A DNA stretch of 36,845 bases from Streptomyces sp. LS1784 (GCF_020103755.1 NZ_JAHSQD010000024.1:1-36845), one strand, 5' to 3'. Numbered from the stretch's first letter, positions 1 to 7,295 are shown. Notes: generated by a model from the sequence alone, not told the origin. Numbers and translations: made by a program.

Positions 1-1205
1 AAAGTGGCGGCATGCCACCGATCAGTCTTGAGGAGCCGTCAGGGCGCTACTTGTCGTTCGCCGAGCGCGAGGAGATCGCGTTGCTGCGCGCCCGGGAATG
101 CGGGGTACGGGAGATCGCCCGCCATCTGGGGCGGGCGCCCTCGACGGTCTCGCGTGAGTTGCGGCGCAACGCGGCCACCCGGGGCGGGCGCCTGGATTAT
201 CGGGCCTCGGTCGCGCAGTGGCACTGCGACCGGCAGGCCGGCCGTCCCAAACCGTGCAAGCTCGTCGAGCAGGACGAGTTGCGGCAGTATGTGCAGGATC
301 GGCTGTCCGGCAAGGTCACCGGCCCGGACGGCATGCCGGTGCCCGGTCCGCAGACGAGCTGGAAGGGGCGGAACAAGCCCCGGCGCCAGGACCGACGCTG
401 GGCGACGGCGTGGGGCCCGGAGCAGATCGCCCGACGCCTCCCGCTCGACTTCCCCGAGGACGAGACCATGCGTATCTCCCCCGAAGCGATCTACCAGGCC
501 CTGTATGTCCAGGGCCGTGGCGGGCTCAAGCGGGAGCTCACGGCCTGCCTGCGCACCGGCCGGGCGCTGCGGGTCCCCCGAGCCCGGACTCAGGGCCGCG
601 GCAAGCAGTTCGTCACCGAGGACGTGCTGATCAGCCAGCGGCCCGCCGAGGCCCAGGACCGGGCTGTGCCCGGGCACTGGGAGGGTGACCTCATCATCGG
701 CCTGAACAGGTCCGCGATCGGCACGCTGGTCGAGCGCACCACCCGCTTCACGATGCTGCTGCACCTTCCACCGATGGAAGGCCACGGCGGTCCACGCTCC
801 AAGAACGGCCCAGCCCTGGCCGGTCACGGCGCCGAGGCCGTCCGCGATGCCATCGCCGCCACGATCACGACCCTCCCCGAGCAACTGCGCAGGTCACTGA
901 CCTGGGACCAGGGCTCGGAGATGGCCCAGCACGTCCAACTGCGCATCGACGCCGGCCTGCAGATCTACTTCGCCGACCCACACTCACCCTGGCAGCGCGG
1001 CACCAACGAGAACACGAATGGCCTGCTGCGGCAGTACTTCCCCAAAGGCACCGACCTCAGCAGGCACAGCCGTGGCAACCTTGACGCTGTCGCCGCGGCG
1101 CTCAACAGTCGCCCTCGCAAGACCCTGGGGTGGAGGACGCCCGCCGAAGTCCTCAACGAGAAGCTACTGTTGATCCAAGAGGGCGGTGTTGCAACGACTG
1201 GTTGA
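1..1205 (+). CDS. IS30-family transposase, 5' end outside window
   Basis: DDE transposase that cuts and joins IS30 ends. The first Met in the window (12) is internal: the frame is open to the left edge, and the second copy at 12.7-13.1 kb has 66 more residues before the equivalent Met. Counted from that Met, residues about 15-55 form the helix-turn-helix (AEREEIALLRA...VREIARHLGRAPSTVSREL). The catalytic triad is visible as D226 (HWEGDLIIG), D299 (TWDQGSE) and E333 (GTNENTNG), with the D-33-E spacing of the IS30 family. The C terminus ends in GVATTG as usual for actinobacterial members. The element's right terminal repeat lies at about 1185-1208 and it sits inside an IS3 transposase gene. The part in view looks intact. 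Confidence 0.93.
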   Translation, partial: SGGMPPISLEEPSGRYLSFAEREEIALLRARECGVREIARHLGRAPSTVSRELRRNAATRGGRLDYRASVAQWHCDRQAGRPKPCKLVEQDELRQYVQDRLSGKVTGPDGMPVPGPQTSWKGRNKPRRQDRRWATAWGPEQIARRLPLDFPEDETMRISPEAIYQALYVQGRGGLKRELTACLRTGRALRVPRARTQGRGKQFVTEDVLISQRPAEAQDRAVPGHWEGDLIIGLNRSAIGTLVERTTRFTMLLHLPPMEGHGGPRSKNGPALAGHGAEAVRDAIAATITTLPEQLRRSLTWDQGSEMAQHVQLRIDAGLQIYFADPHSPWQRGTNENTNGLLRQYFPKGTDLSRHSRGNLDAVAAALNSRPRKTLGWRTPAEVLNEKLLLIQEGGVATTG

Positions 1206-1520
1206 ACCTGGGGAATATACGTCCGCGGCCTACAACGAGCTCTGTGGCCGGCTGGGCGTGGTGCAGTCCAGGGGGCGGGTGGGGTCGGCGCTGGACAACG
1301 CCGCCGCCGAGTCGTTCAACTCGCTGGTCAAGGTGGAGTACATCCACGCCACCGGTTCGCCACCCGCGCCGAGGCCCGGTTGAAGATCGCGACCTGGATT
1401 GCCGACTTCTACAACACGCGCCGCAGGCACAGCGCGGCCGGCGGACTGCCTCCGGTGGAGTTCGAACGGATCATCAGCGAAGCACGCGCCAGCCGCCATC
1501 AGGAGGACCTGGCCGCATAA
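1206..1520 (+). pseudogene. IS3-family OrfB C-terminal remnant, frameshifted
   Basis: Remainder of an IS3-type integrase. It starts abruptly at GEYTSAAYNELCGRLGVVQS, right behind the IS30 end, and continues through the catalytic-Glu region DNAAAESFNSLVKVEYIH. Near 1355 one base is missing, and the protein continues in another frame as RFATRAEARLKIATWIADFYN followed by the typical RRRHSAAGGLPPVEFE tail, stopping at TAA 1518-1520. Everything N-terminal of the DRGG-E motif is absent from the window because the IS30 copy was inserted there. Not functional. Confidence 0.85.
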
Positions 1521-1591
1521 GGAAGGCCTCTACGAAACCAGGGGATTGACACTTTCATCCGGTCGTAACGAGGCGTTCGCCTGGCGGCAGC

Positions 1592-1948
1592 TCAGCGTGT
1601 CGGGCAGGACCTGACTAGGGGCGAGGACTCGAAGTGCCCCGACCAGACGAACTGCGGGCTGGGCAGGGCGTTGATCGAGTACCAGAGGTGCCCGGAGGGC
1701 CCCTTGAGCGCGCAGATGACACCGACGCGCTGGCCCGCCGGGATGGAGCCGATCCGCTCGGACGAGGAGCTGGGCTTGCGGTAGACGGGCGCCTTCTCGA
1801 ACGCCTGCAGCTGCACGATCGCCGTCTCGGCGGCCGAGTCGCGCACGTCGGTTTGGGCCACGGGCGCCGAGTGGGCCGCCGGAGCGACCACGGCCGCCAG
1901 CGTGACACCGGCCCCCGCCGCCAGTACCTTCCGCATGAACCTGTTCAT
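1592..1948 (-). CDS. Small secreted SH3-like protein
   Basis: Predicted exported protein of 118 residues. The start at 1948 is chosen because GAGGAG lies 7 bases upstream and the protein then opens with a Sec signal peptide (MNRFMRKVLAAGAGVTLAAVVAPAAHSAP, cleavage probably after AHS). An alternative Met 20 codons upstream would spoil the signal. The mature part (EKAPVYRKPSSSSERIGSIPAGQRVGVICALKG...LWYSI) resembles bacterial SH3-type domains that bind cell wall or peptides. It has two Cys that could form a disulfide. The promoter region carries at 2011-2028 the same 18-bp sequence found in front of the TetR gene, so it is probably in that regulon. Exact ligand unknown. Confidence 0.75.
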   Translation of the reverse strand: MNRFMRKVLAAGAGVTLAAVVAPAAHSAPVAQTDVRDSAAETAIVQLQAFEKAPVYRKPSSSSERIGSIPAGQRVGVICALKGPSGHLWYSINALPSPQFVWSGHFESSPLVRSCPTR

Positions 1949-2010
1949 GAACGCACTCCTCGAAAATGACGAACCTTCGGATGCGCAACAGCAGCGCACG
2001 CGCATCATAT

Positions 2011-2028
2011 TAGCGACACTTCTCTAAT
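2011..2028. promoter_or_regulatory. Putative TetR operator, copy 1
   Basis: TAGCGACACTTCTCTAAT matches 16 of 18 bases of the site at 2565-2582 upstream of the TetR gene. It is AT-rich in a very GC-rich region, lies about 65 bp upstream of the secreted SH3-like gene, and is part of a wider dyad (CATATTAG, 10-base spacer, CTAATATG). That it binds the nearby TetR protein is an inference. Confidence 0.55.
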
Positions 2029-2077
2029 ATGTGGAGCGCGCCCCGCGACATCGCCCGCAGCAACGTCCGCCGCGCGG

Positions 2078-2298
2078 CTACCGCACCACCGGGCGGTTCG
2101 CGGACGTGTACTCGTCCGCGACATTGAAGACGCTGCCACAGCCCGGGCATTCCGCTCTGCCGAACAGGTGGGCGCTGCCGCGCGCGAGCACCTCCTGTCG
2201 CGGTCGGCGATCCGACGCATCCACCGGCCGGTCCCGGCGAGGTCCTCGGCGGCTGCCGACCGCAGGTCCCGGCGGAGCTCCGCACCCCCGTCTCGCAC
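2078..2298 (-). pseudogene. Small CPGCG zinc-knuckle-like ORF, frameshifted
   Basis: A coherent N-terminal half (GTG at 2298, just after the stop of the upstream gene; RDGGAELRRDLRSAAAEDLAGTGRWMRRIADRD) and a coherent C-terminal half (EVLARGSAHLFGRAECPGCG then SVFNVADEYTSANRPVVR, stop 2078) lie in frames one base apart around 2190. Joined they give a protein of about 73 residues with a single CPGC pair that could hold a metal in a dimer. No family recognised. Either a decayed gene or a sequencing indel. It probably forms a unit with the gene at 2299-2511. Confidence 0.45.
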
Positions 2299-2511
2299 CT
2301 ACGAGTAGCACCCGAACTCGCCGATGACGATCGTCACGGCCACACCGGAGTAGGGGCAGTCGACGTGATGGACGTCGTCCGAGAAGCCCTCCAGGGCGTT
2401 CACCCAGTGGTACTCCCCTCGACCGCGAGCAGGACCCGGAAGCAGACGGCGGCGTGTGGCTGGGGCGGCGTCCCCGGCGCGGGGCCGGGGGGCACCGTTA
2501 GGGCGTGACAT
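2299..2511 (-). CDS. Hypothetical 70-residue protein
   Basis: Start at 2511 is supported by GGGGAG five bases upstream (an in-frame Met seven codons earlier has none). The N terminus is basic and low-complexity (MSRPNGAPRPRAGDAAPATRR). The C-terminal half (YHWVNALEGFSDDVHHVDCP...VTIVIGEFGCYS) has two Cys and looks folded. Family not recognised. It is divergent from the TetR gene, with the operator-like site 2565-2582 between them, and its stop TAG is followed directly by the GTG of the next small ORF. Confidence 0.5.
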   Translation of the reverse strand: MSRPNGAPRPRAGDAAPATRRRLLPGPARGRGEYHWVNALEGFSDDVHHVDCPYSGVAVTIVIGEFGCYS

Positions 2512-2564
2512 GGAACTCCCCTGTCCTGTCAACGGCTTGAGAAGGAATGTCGGATCGCCGGTTT

Positions 2565-2592
2565 TAGCAACCCTTCTCTAATTTATTAGAGA
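2565..2592. promoter_or_regulatory. Putative TetR operator, copy 2, with perfect dyad
   Basis: TAGCAACCCTTCTCTAAT (2565-2582) repeats the site at 2011-2028 with two mismatches. It runs into a perfect inverted repeat TCTCTAA-TTTA-TTAGAGA at 2575-2592, 15 bases before the TetR start codon. An AT-rich palindrome between a TetR gene and a divergent gene is the usual layout of an autoregulatory operator. Confidence 0.65.
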
Positions 2593-2606
2593 GTATCCTC
2601 CAGAGC

Positions 2607-3257
2607 ATGGCAAGACCCTCCCGCTTCGACCACGACCAGTTCCTCGACGCCGCCGTGCGCCTCACCTCCGTCGGCGGTCCGCAGGCGGTCACCATGACCG
2701 CCTGCGCCCAGGAGGTCGGCGCCCCTAGCGGCTCCATCTACCACCGCTTCCGCTCCCGGCCCGTCCTGCTGGCCGAGGTGTGGCTGCGCACCGTCGAGCG
2801 CTTCCAGGGCGGTTATTTCGACTGCTTCGCCGCGCCCACCACCATCCGGCGCACCTGCAGGGCGGCCGCCCGGCACGTCGTCGCCTGGAGCCGGGAAAAC
2901 CCGCAGGAGGCGGCCCTGCTGCTCTACGGCGCGGCGGATTTTGGACGCGCCGACTGGCCCGAGGAGTACGTGCGGCGCGCCAACGACGGCGACCAGCGCG
3001 TCCGGACGGCCGTGGTCGCCGTCGCCGACCTCATCGCCCCCGGCAGCGCGCCGGCCGTGGACCGCACCAGGCTCGCGCTGATCGATCTTCCGCTCGCCGT
3101 GGTCCGGCGCCACCTGCGCTCCGGCGAGCCGCTGCCCGACCACGCCGAGGCGCTTGCCGAGGACGGCGCGGAGGCGCTGCTCGGGCCGTTCGACCCCGAC
3201 CGCCGGCTCCTGCCGCTCGACTTCCGGACGGACGGCGACGCCGGGGTGGGCGCCTGA
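2607..3257 (+). CDS. TetR/AcrR-family transcriptional regulator
   Basis: One-component repressor of 216 residues, normal length for the family. Residues about 8-55 are the DNA-binding domain with the usual helix-turn-helix signature (AVRLTSVGGPQAVTMTACAQ, then EVGAPSGSIYHRFRSRPVLLAEVW). The rest is the variable helical ligand domain (WSRENPQEAALLLYGAADF...). The region before the gene contains a perfect dyad, and an almost identical site lies before the secreted SH3-like gene, so autoregulation and control of the neighbouring minus-strand genes is likely. Ligand unknown. No obvious efflux gene sits beside it. Confidence 0.9.
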   Translation: MARPSRFDHDQFLDAAVRLTSVGGPQAVTMTACAQEVGAPSGSIYHRFRSRPVLLAEVWLRTVERFQGGYFDCFAAPTTIRRTCRAAARHVVAWSRENPQEAALLLYGAADFGRADWPEEYVRRANDGDQRVRTAVVAVADLIAPGSAPAVDRTRLALIDLPLAVVRRHLRSGEPLPDHAEALAEDGAEALLGPFDPDRRLLPLDFRTDGDAGVGA

Positions 3258-3260
3258 CCA

Positions 3261-3587
3261 TTACCGCGCACCTTCGAACGGGGCCGGCCGGGTCAGAAGA
3301 GCGCCGCCTGGGTGAAACGTCAAGCGGGCGTGTGAACTGCTCAAGGTCTCCCGAGCCGCCAGTTCCTCGGCGCTGCTGCCGATCTCCTCGCCCAGGGCGT
3401 GCAGGATCTCCTCGGCGTCGCGATCAGCGACGTAGCCGGGCGCCACCCGAAGGGCGAGCAGCCCGAGCTCACGCTGGATACGCAGGTCCTCCTGGTACAG
3501 CTCGCGCCCTCGGGCTGCCAGGGCCCGCCATGCCTCGATCGGGTATCCGTCCGGGCCCGGCCTGCTCTCCAGCTCAGCGGTTGGCAC
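3261..3587 (-). CDS. Hypothetical protein, helical, 108 residues
   Basis: GTG at 3587 chosen because the coherent reading begins there (VPTAELESRPGPDGYPIEAW) and the start overlaps the stop of the upstream small ORF by 14 bases. Mostly helical and charged: ARGRELYQEDLRIQRELG, VADRDAEEILHALGEEIG, SAEELAARE. The last 20 residues lose this character and the true end may have been altered. No family recognised. It is the last of four adjacent minus-strand small genes (3261-4508), probably one transcript. Confidence 0.5.
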   Translation of the reverse strand: MPTAELESRPGPDGYPIEAWRALAARGRELYQEDLRIQRELGLLALRVAPGYVADRDAEEILHALGEEIGSSAEELAARETLSSSHARLTFHPGGALLTRPAPFEGAR

Positions 3588-3757
3588 GTGGCCGCTCGCG
3601 CAGCTCGGCGACTGCCGCCGCGACTGCCACACGGATCCGGTTCGGCTCCAGCCGGGCGCTGCCGGCCTCGGCGCGGGCCTGCGCCAGGTGCTCGGCGACC
3701 AGGTCCGTGAGCTCGACCCGGCGCCCGCGTGGGGGTGGGGGGTGCAGTGTCGGCCAC
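3574..3757 (-). pseudogene. Small helical ORF with a one-base frameshift
   Basis: GTG at 3757 begins a proline-rich start (VADTAPPTPTRA). The coherent continuation RVELTDLVAEHLAQARAEAG then SARLEPNRIRVAVAAAVAELRERPRANR lies in another frame and stops at TGA 3574-3576. The switch is near 3720 in a G/C-rich run. Total length 184 bases, not a multiple of three. No family recognised. The overlap with the downstream GTG at 3587 indicates translational coupling in the ancestor. Confidence 0.4.
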
Positions 3758-3762
3758 TGGCG

Positions 3763-3918
3763 TTACGCGGGGACGCGCTTGATCCGGCGTACGTTCTCCC
3801 GTCCGCAGGCAACGCAGACGATCCACTCGCACAGCCAGCCGTCCCGGACGAACGCCCCGCTCGCCCGGTTGCACTCCTCCCCGCCACAGAAGAAGCAGTC
3901 CCCGTCTTCGCCGGTCAG
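3763..3918 (-). CDS. Cys-rich zinc-ribbon-like small protein
   Basis: Reads LTGEDGDCFFCGGEECNRAS, GAFVRDGWLCEWIVCVACGR, ENVRRIKRVPA and stops at TAA 3763-3765. Six Cys with CFFC and CVAC pairs strongly suggest a zinc ribbon. The frame is open upstream to a stop near 3950 but contains no ATG, GTG or TTG. The only candidate is CTG at 3918, overlapping the TGA of the upstream MORN gene as CTGA. Either CTG is used or this is the displaced C terminus of the upstream protein, which itself ends in zinc-ribbon motifs. The Cys pattern makes the protein itself convincing; the start is uncertain. Confidence 0.5.
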   Translation of the reverse strand: MTGEDGDCFFCGGEECNRASGAFVRDGWLCEWIVCVACGRENVRRIKRVPA

Positions 3919-4508
3919 ATGCCGGAACGGGTGAAGGATCGGGCGGCCCCCAGATCAGGACGCCCCAGGAACCCGCAGCCGGGGCACTTCCACCATTCGT
4001 TGGTGCTTTCGTAGGCCCCGGACCGGGTGATCTCCTGCACCAGGTCCAGCGCGCACTGCGGACAGGACCTGGGCAGTGCGCCGGGACGCGCCTGGCCGAA
4101 GTCTTCGCGGACTTCGGCCAGGTCGCCCGTCTCGTCGAAGACCTGCTCCTTGGCCAAGGTGCCATCGTGGTTCCAGTACCGGAACACACCGTGGCAATGG
4201 CCGTGGACCATTTGGCCCTCCATCTTCAACGGCCCGTCAGCCCAGAACTCGCGGGCTGGTCCGTGCTGGTAGCCGTCGACGTAGAAGTCCTGCCAGAGCA
4301 GCTGATCACCGATGGCCTCCACCACCTCGCCGGTGAACGGCACGCCCTTGTAGGTCAGGGGCGGCCCGTCGATTCCGCCGTCATCGATGTCCCTTCGATC
4401 CAGCCTCCAGTCGATCCGCACCTTCGGCGCAGTACCGTCCGATGCCGGCGTCTCGCAAGCCTGCCGGCCTTCGCCCTCCACGTCCTGGTCGTGCTCTCGC
4501 CCCGTCAT
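3915..4508 (-). CDS. YwqK/MORN-type protein with C-terminal zinc ribbon
   Basis: About 197 residues. The middle contains MORN-2-like repeats (LTYKGVPFTGEVVEAIGDQL, DFYVDGYQHGPAREFWADGP, LKMEGQMVHGHCHGVFRYWN), as in proteins annotated as YwqK-family antitoxins or immunity factors. The C terminus adds CPQC...CPGC pairs typical of a zinc ribbon. ATG at 4508 begins MTGREHDQ; an upstream Met at 4535 has a GAGGG closer to it and is an alternative. The following Cys-rich reading frame overlaps the stop. No toxin partner is recognisable nearby, so the antitoxin label is family custom only. Confidence 0.7.
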   Translation of the reverse strand: MTGREHDQDVEGEGRQACETPASDGTAPKVRIDWRLDRRDIDDGGIDGPPLTYKGVPFTGEVVEAIGDQLLWQDFYVDGYQHGPAREFWADGPLKMEGQMVHGHCHGVFRYWNHDGTLAKEQVFDETGDLAEVREDFGQARPGALPRSCPQCALDLVQEITRSGAYESTNEWWKCPGCGFLGRPDLGAARSFTRSGI

Positions 4509-4679
4509 GCCGATCACCGTACGCCTACCGCGCATGGCCCTCGCCCGAGGCCCTGCCGACTCCGGGCCCGGCGGGGCACCCCGGCCCGCCCCGGCTTCGC
4601 CTGCGTCCGCACCGCAGCGGCCGCCTGTCGAGGTTCCCGTCCCGGCTGACCCGATGCACCGCCGCCTGCCCCGAGCGAC

Positions 4680-4943
4680 GTGCGCATCGCTCTCGATGCG
4701 GGCCGGTTCGGGGACTGGTGGGTGCTGGCCGGTTGGACGGTCAACCCCGATGTCTACCTGGTGACGGGTGAGGGCCATCAGGTCGGCTGGGTCGAGCGGG
4801 GCCTGGCCGGCATCGGCGACCGCTGGGTGGCTGTGTACGAGGGCTACTTCATCGGCGACGTCCACACCCAGGAAGCGATGCTCCACGACACCCCGGAACA
4901 GGCCGCCTACACCGTCCACACCGCCTACCTGCAGAACCTCTAA
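4680..4943 (+). CDS. Hypothetical 87-residue protein
   Basis: GTG start at 4680. The sequence is coherent throughout with good third-position GC (RIALDAGRFGDWWVLAGWTV...VTGEGHQVGWVERGLAGIG...), rich in Trp and Gly with alternating beta-like segments, ending in a helical HDTPEQAAYTVHTAYLQNL. No signal peptide or membrane segment. No family recognised. Divergent from the MORN gene and isolated between it and the IS701 element. Confidence 0.55.
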   Translation: MRIALDAGRFGDWWVLAGWTVNPDVYLVTGEGHQVGWVERGLAGIGDRWVAVYEGYFIGDVHTQEAMLHDTPEQAAYTVHTAYLQNL

Positions 4944-5101
4944 CAGCCGGGCGATCAGTTGTTGCGGCCGATGTGTCTCGTGCGACGGTCCGAGGTCTGC
5001 TGGGGCGATGCGTGGGATTTGCCCGCGTGCCGACCGGCGCGGTGCCATACTCCGTGAGGTCATGAGCTCTCGACTTTTGACGTTCTGGCGGGTCTGGGTG
5101 A

Positions 5102-6628
5102 TCAGGCTGCGCTGGCTGCGGCCCATGCCTGCTGGACGGCGCGGATTTCCTCATCTGTGGGTCTGCCTGGGCTGTTGGGCGTAAATCGGGCGGCGATGAT
5201 GACCCGGCGGAGCTTGGCGACCATGTCGGACAGGGACGGGTCAGCCTTGGTGGTGTACCAGGGGGCGCGTTCGCGGTGCTCGGCGGCGTCGGCGGGATGG
5301 TGGCCGTGCAGCGCGTACCAGACCACGGTGATCGTGTAGCAGTACAGGCTGAACGGGACAGTGCGTTCGACCGCGTGGCGGGTGCGGCTTTGGGCCTGGC
5401 CGGCACCGAAGAGGTCGCGGGCCTCGGCGAAGGTGACCTCGATCGGCCAGCACCACGCGTACCGGGTGACCAAATCCGGCAGTGGCGTGTCCAGGTCGGT
5501 GGTGACCAGGGCCAGGTCGTAGCCGCTGACGGTGTCCTCGTCGCGCAGGAGCACGATCTGGACGGTGCGGGTGTGGAACGAGCCGTACCACAGGCAGGTC
5601 GTCGCGGTCAGGTGGACGGTCTCGGTGCGCTGGTAGCGCGTGACCGTGGCGGTGGTGAAGTCAGCGGTGTCGGCCAGGTCCTTGGCGGTGCCCAGCCGCT
5701 GGCCCTTCAGGGCGGGTCGGCCGCGGCGCCCGGTGGGTGGTGGGGCCAGGTCGTACAGCACCGCCGAGGCGGGAAGCCGAGTGGTGAACGTGCAGGTCGA
5801 GGGCAGAGCGCGGAGCGCCTTGCCGTGGTAGGCGGCGTCCGCGACGACGTGGATGTGCCGTCCGTCGTGGCAGGCGGCCAGCAGGCGGATCATGGACGCG
5901 GCGAGGCCGGCCTTGGACTGCTCCTGTTTCGGGCGCCACAGCCGGGCCATCACCGGCAGGCACACCGGCCGTGCCAGGAACGGCAGTTGAACCACGATGC
6001 CGACCACCACGAAGCAGGTTCCGCGCCCGACCGGTCTGGAACCCCTGGCCGCGCCGTCGTGCTGCCAGGCCGCGCCGAACACCTTCTTCCCGCCAGGGCC
6101 GTTGCAAAGTCCGGCTCGGTCGAGCCGGGCTGACTGCCCGCACGCCGGCCCGAGTGGCTGCGCGGGCAGGTCAGAACGTCTCTCGCAGTCGAGAGAGAAC
6201 TGATGCCATGTCAGATCTTCCCGGAAGTGCAGTCTGGGTAAGCCGCCGTGAGCTGCGGCGATGCCGCAGCTCAATGACTTTGCAACAACCCTGTTCTTCC
6301 CGCGCCGCTTGAACAGCGTGTCGTCCACCGTCACGGTCAGCACCGCGCCCTCGGACAGCAGGCGGCGAACGACCAGATGGGACAGGGCAATGCCCAGGAG
6401 GTCCGGCTTCCAGGTTACGCGGGAGAAGAAGGCGTGGGCGCGGTCGTGGGACCAGGTGCGCGTCAACCCCGCGCCGAGGAGTATCCCGGTCACCGTGCAC
6501 CGTCCCGTCTGCGCGATCAGCCCCGTGACCAGCGCAGCGAAGGTTTGGAAGGTCGGCGCGGTGAAGCAACCACGCACCAACTCCAACACGGCGAGCAGCG
6601 AAGCGGGTACGGTCGGATCCGGAAGCAT
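5102..6628 (-). CDS. IS701-family transposase with 70-codon in-frame insertion
   Basis: Start at 6628 fits family members (MLPDPTVPASLLAVLELVRG) and has GGGA upstream. The DDE domain begins with LTVTVDDTLFKRRGK; later parts include IHVVADAAYHGKAL and WCWPIEVTFAEARDLFG. The protein should read FKRRGKKVFGAAWQHDG, but after RRGK come 70 foreign residues encoded by the MITE and duplicated target, then GKKVFGAAW resumes. The insertion adds exactly 210 bases and no stop codon, so the frame stays open at 508 residues. It separates the first catalytic Asp from the rest of the core and probably abolishes activity. Confidence 0.85.
   Translation of the reverse strand: MLPDPTVPASLLAVLELVRGCFTAPTFQTFAALVTGLIAQTGRCTVTGILLGAGLTRTWSHDRAHAFFSRVTWKPDLLGIALSHLVVRRLLSEGAVLTVTVDDTLFKRRGKNRVVAKSLSCGIAAAHGGLPRLHFREDLTWHQFSLDCERRSDLPAQPLGPACGQSARLDRAGLCNGPGGKKVFGAAWQHDGAARGSRPVGRGTCFVVVGIVVQLPFLARPVCLPVMARLWRPKQEQSKAGLAASMIRLLAACHDGRHIHVVADAAYHGKALRALPSTCTFTTRLPASAVLYDLAPPPTGRRGRPALKGQRLGTAKDLADTADFTTATVTRYQRTETVHLTATTCLWYGSFHTRTVQIVLLRDEDTVSGYDLALVTTDLDTPLPDLVTRYAWCWPIEVTFAEARDLFGAGQAQSRTRHAVERTVPFSLYCYTITVVWYALHGHHPADAAEHRERAPWYTTKADPSLSDMVAKLRRVIIAARFTPNSPGRPTDEEIRAVQQAWAAASAA
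6094..6293. mobile_element. 200-bp MITE, ISAs1-like ends
   Basis: Terminal inverted repeats of 18 bp with 16 matches: CAGGGCCGTTGCAAAGTC at 6094-6111 and the complement of CAGGGTTGTTGCAAAGTC at 6276-6293. It is flanked on both sides by the 10-bp direct repeat TTCTTCCCGC (6084-6093, 6294-6303), the target duplication. Too short to encode a transposase. CAGGG ends with 8-10 bp duplications are characteristic of the ISAs1 family, so an ISAs1 element probably mobilises it. A 9-bp-arm hairpin (GAGCTGCGG-CGATG-CCGCAGCTC) lies near the right end. Confidence 0.9.
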
Positions 6629-6850
6629 CGGCGGGTCCCTCACAGCAGACGACGCAAGCACCGCCGATGCTTCTCCGCTGTCGCCAGCCAAAGCGGCCAG
6701 ATGACGCCACATCACCCACCCGAGCGACCCACACGACGATCAACAAAAACGTCAAAAGTCGAGTTCATTATCGTCCGGCCGGAACCATGGCGAACACCGA
6801 CTCCGGGACCTTCGAAGCATCAACGCTGGATCGCCATACGGAGGTTCACC

Positions 6851-7051
6851 ATGCATCCCACGTTCACCGTGCTGTTCACCGTCGCGTTGGTCGTGGTGGC
6901 CGCGCTGATGGCGGCCGCCGCTGCCGGCAAGCTCGCCCGTCTCGACGGAGCCACCTACCCGGCCGCCTTGGCCCGCGCCGCCACCGCTTTCGCCGCCGTC
7001 CCCACTCTCGCCGCCGCTACCGCCGCTGTGCTCGCTCCTTACCTCACCTGA
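6851..7051 (+). CDS. Small two-helix membrane protein, Spd-like
   Basis: 66 residues with GGAGG eight bases before the ATG. Two predicted transmembrane helices (residues about 5-27 and 42-62) separated by a short polar loop KLARLDGATYPAALARA, which contains the only charged residues. Such small proteins occur in actinomycete plasmids and integrative elements, near transfer and spread (Spd) genes; that role is inference by resemblance. A 13-bp-arm hairpin follows the stop. Confidence 0.6.
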   Translation: MHPTFTVLFTVALVVVAALMAAAAAGKLARLDGATYPAALARAATAFAAVPTLAAATAAVLAPYLT

Positions 7052-7059
7052 CCCCCACG

Positions 7060-7092
7060 GGTGCGGGCGGGGCAACCAACCCCGCCCGCACC
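7060..7092 (+). terminator. Hairpin terminator after small membrane protein
   Basis: Perfect 13-bp stem GGTGCGGGCGGGG / CCCCGCCCGCACC with a 7-base loop, nine bases after the stop codon at 7051. No T-run follows, as is common in high-GC actinomycetes. Confidence 0.7.
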
Positions 7093-7295
7093 GGCCGAGC
7101 GGCCGATGCGAAGGCCGAGGTAGCCGTCGTCGTACGGGTCGGTGGCGCATTCGTCGGGATCGGAACACGGGCCCTTCTCGATGCATGGGGCGCGACGCAC
7201 AGCTCGTCGCCGGGTCGCGTCCCACGGCTCCGGCAGCCGGCGCCTGCGGCCGACGCACCCACAGCACACGCCAACCGGGTCATCGCCGAGGCTGC

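Larger units (their letters stand above)
5069..6763 (-). mobile_element. IS701-family insertion sequence carrying a MITE
   Basis: Bounded by perfect 16-bp inverted repeats: CTCGACTTTTGACGTT at 5069-5084 and its complement at 6748-6763. The 1695-bp span contains one transposase gene and, inside that gene, a 200-bp secondary insertion with its 10-bp target duplication; without these the element is 1485 bp, a normal IS701 size. No convincing short target duplication was found at its outer ends. Confidence 0.85.

Noticed and set aside
5069-6763. 4-bp target duplication at IS701 outer ends
   Set aside because: Flanks (GAGCT before, TTCAT after the inverted repeats) do not match, so none is claimed.
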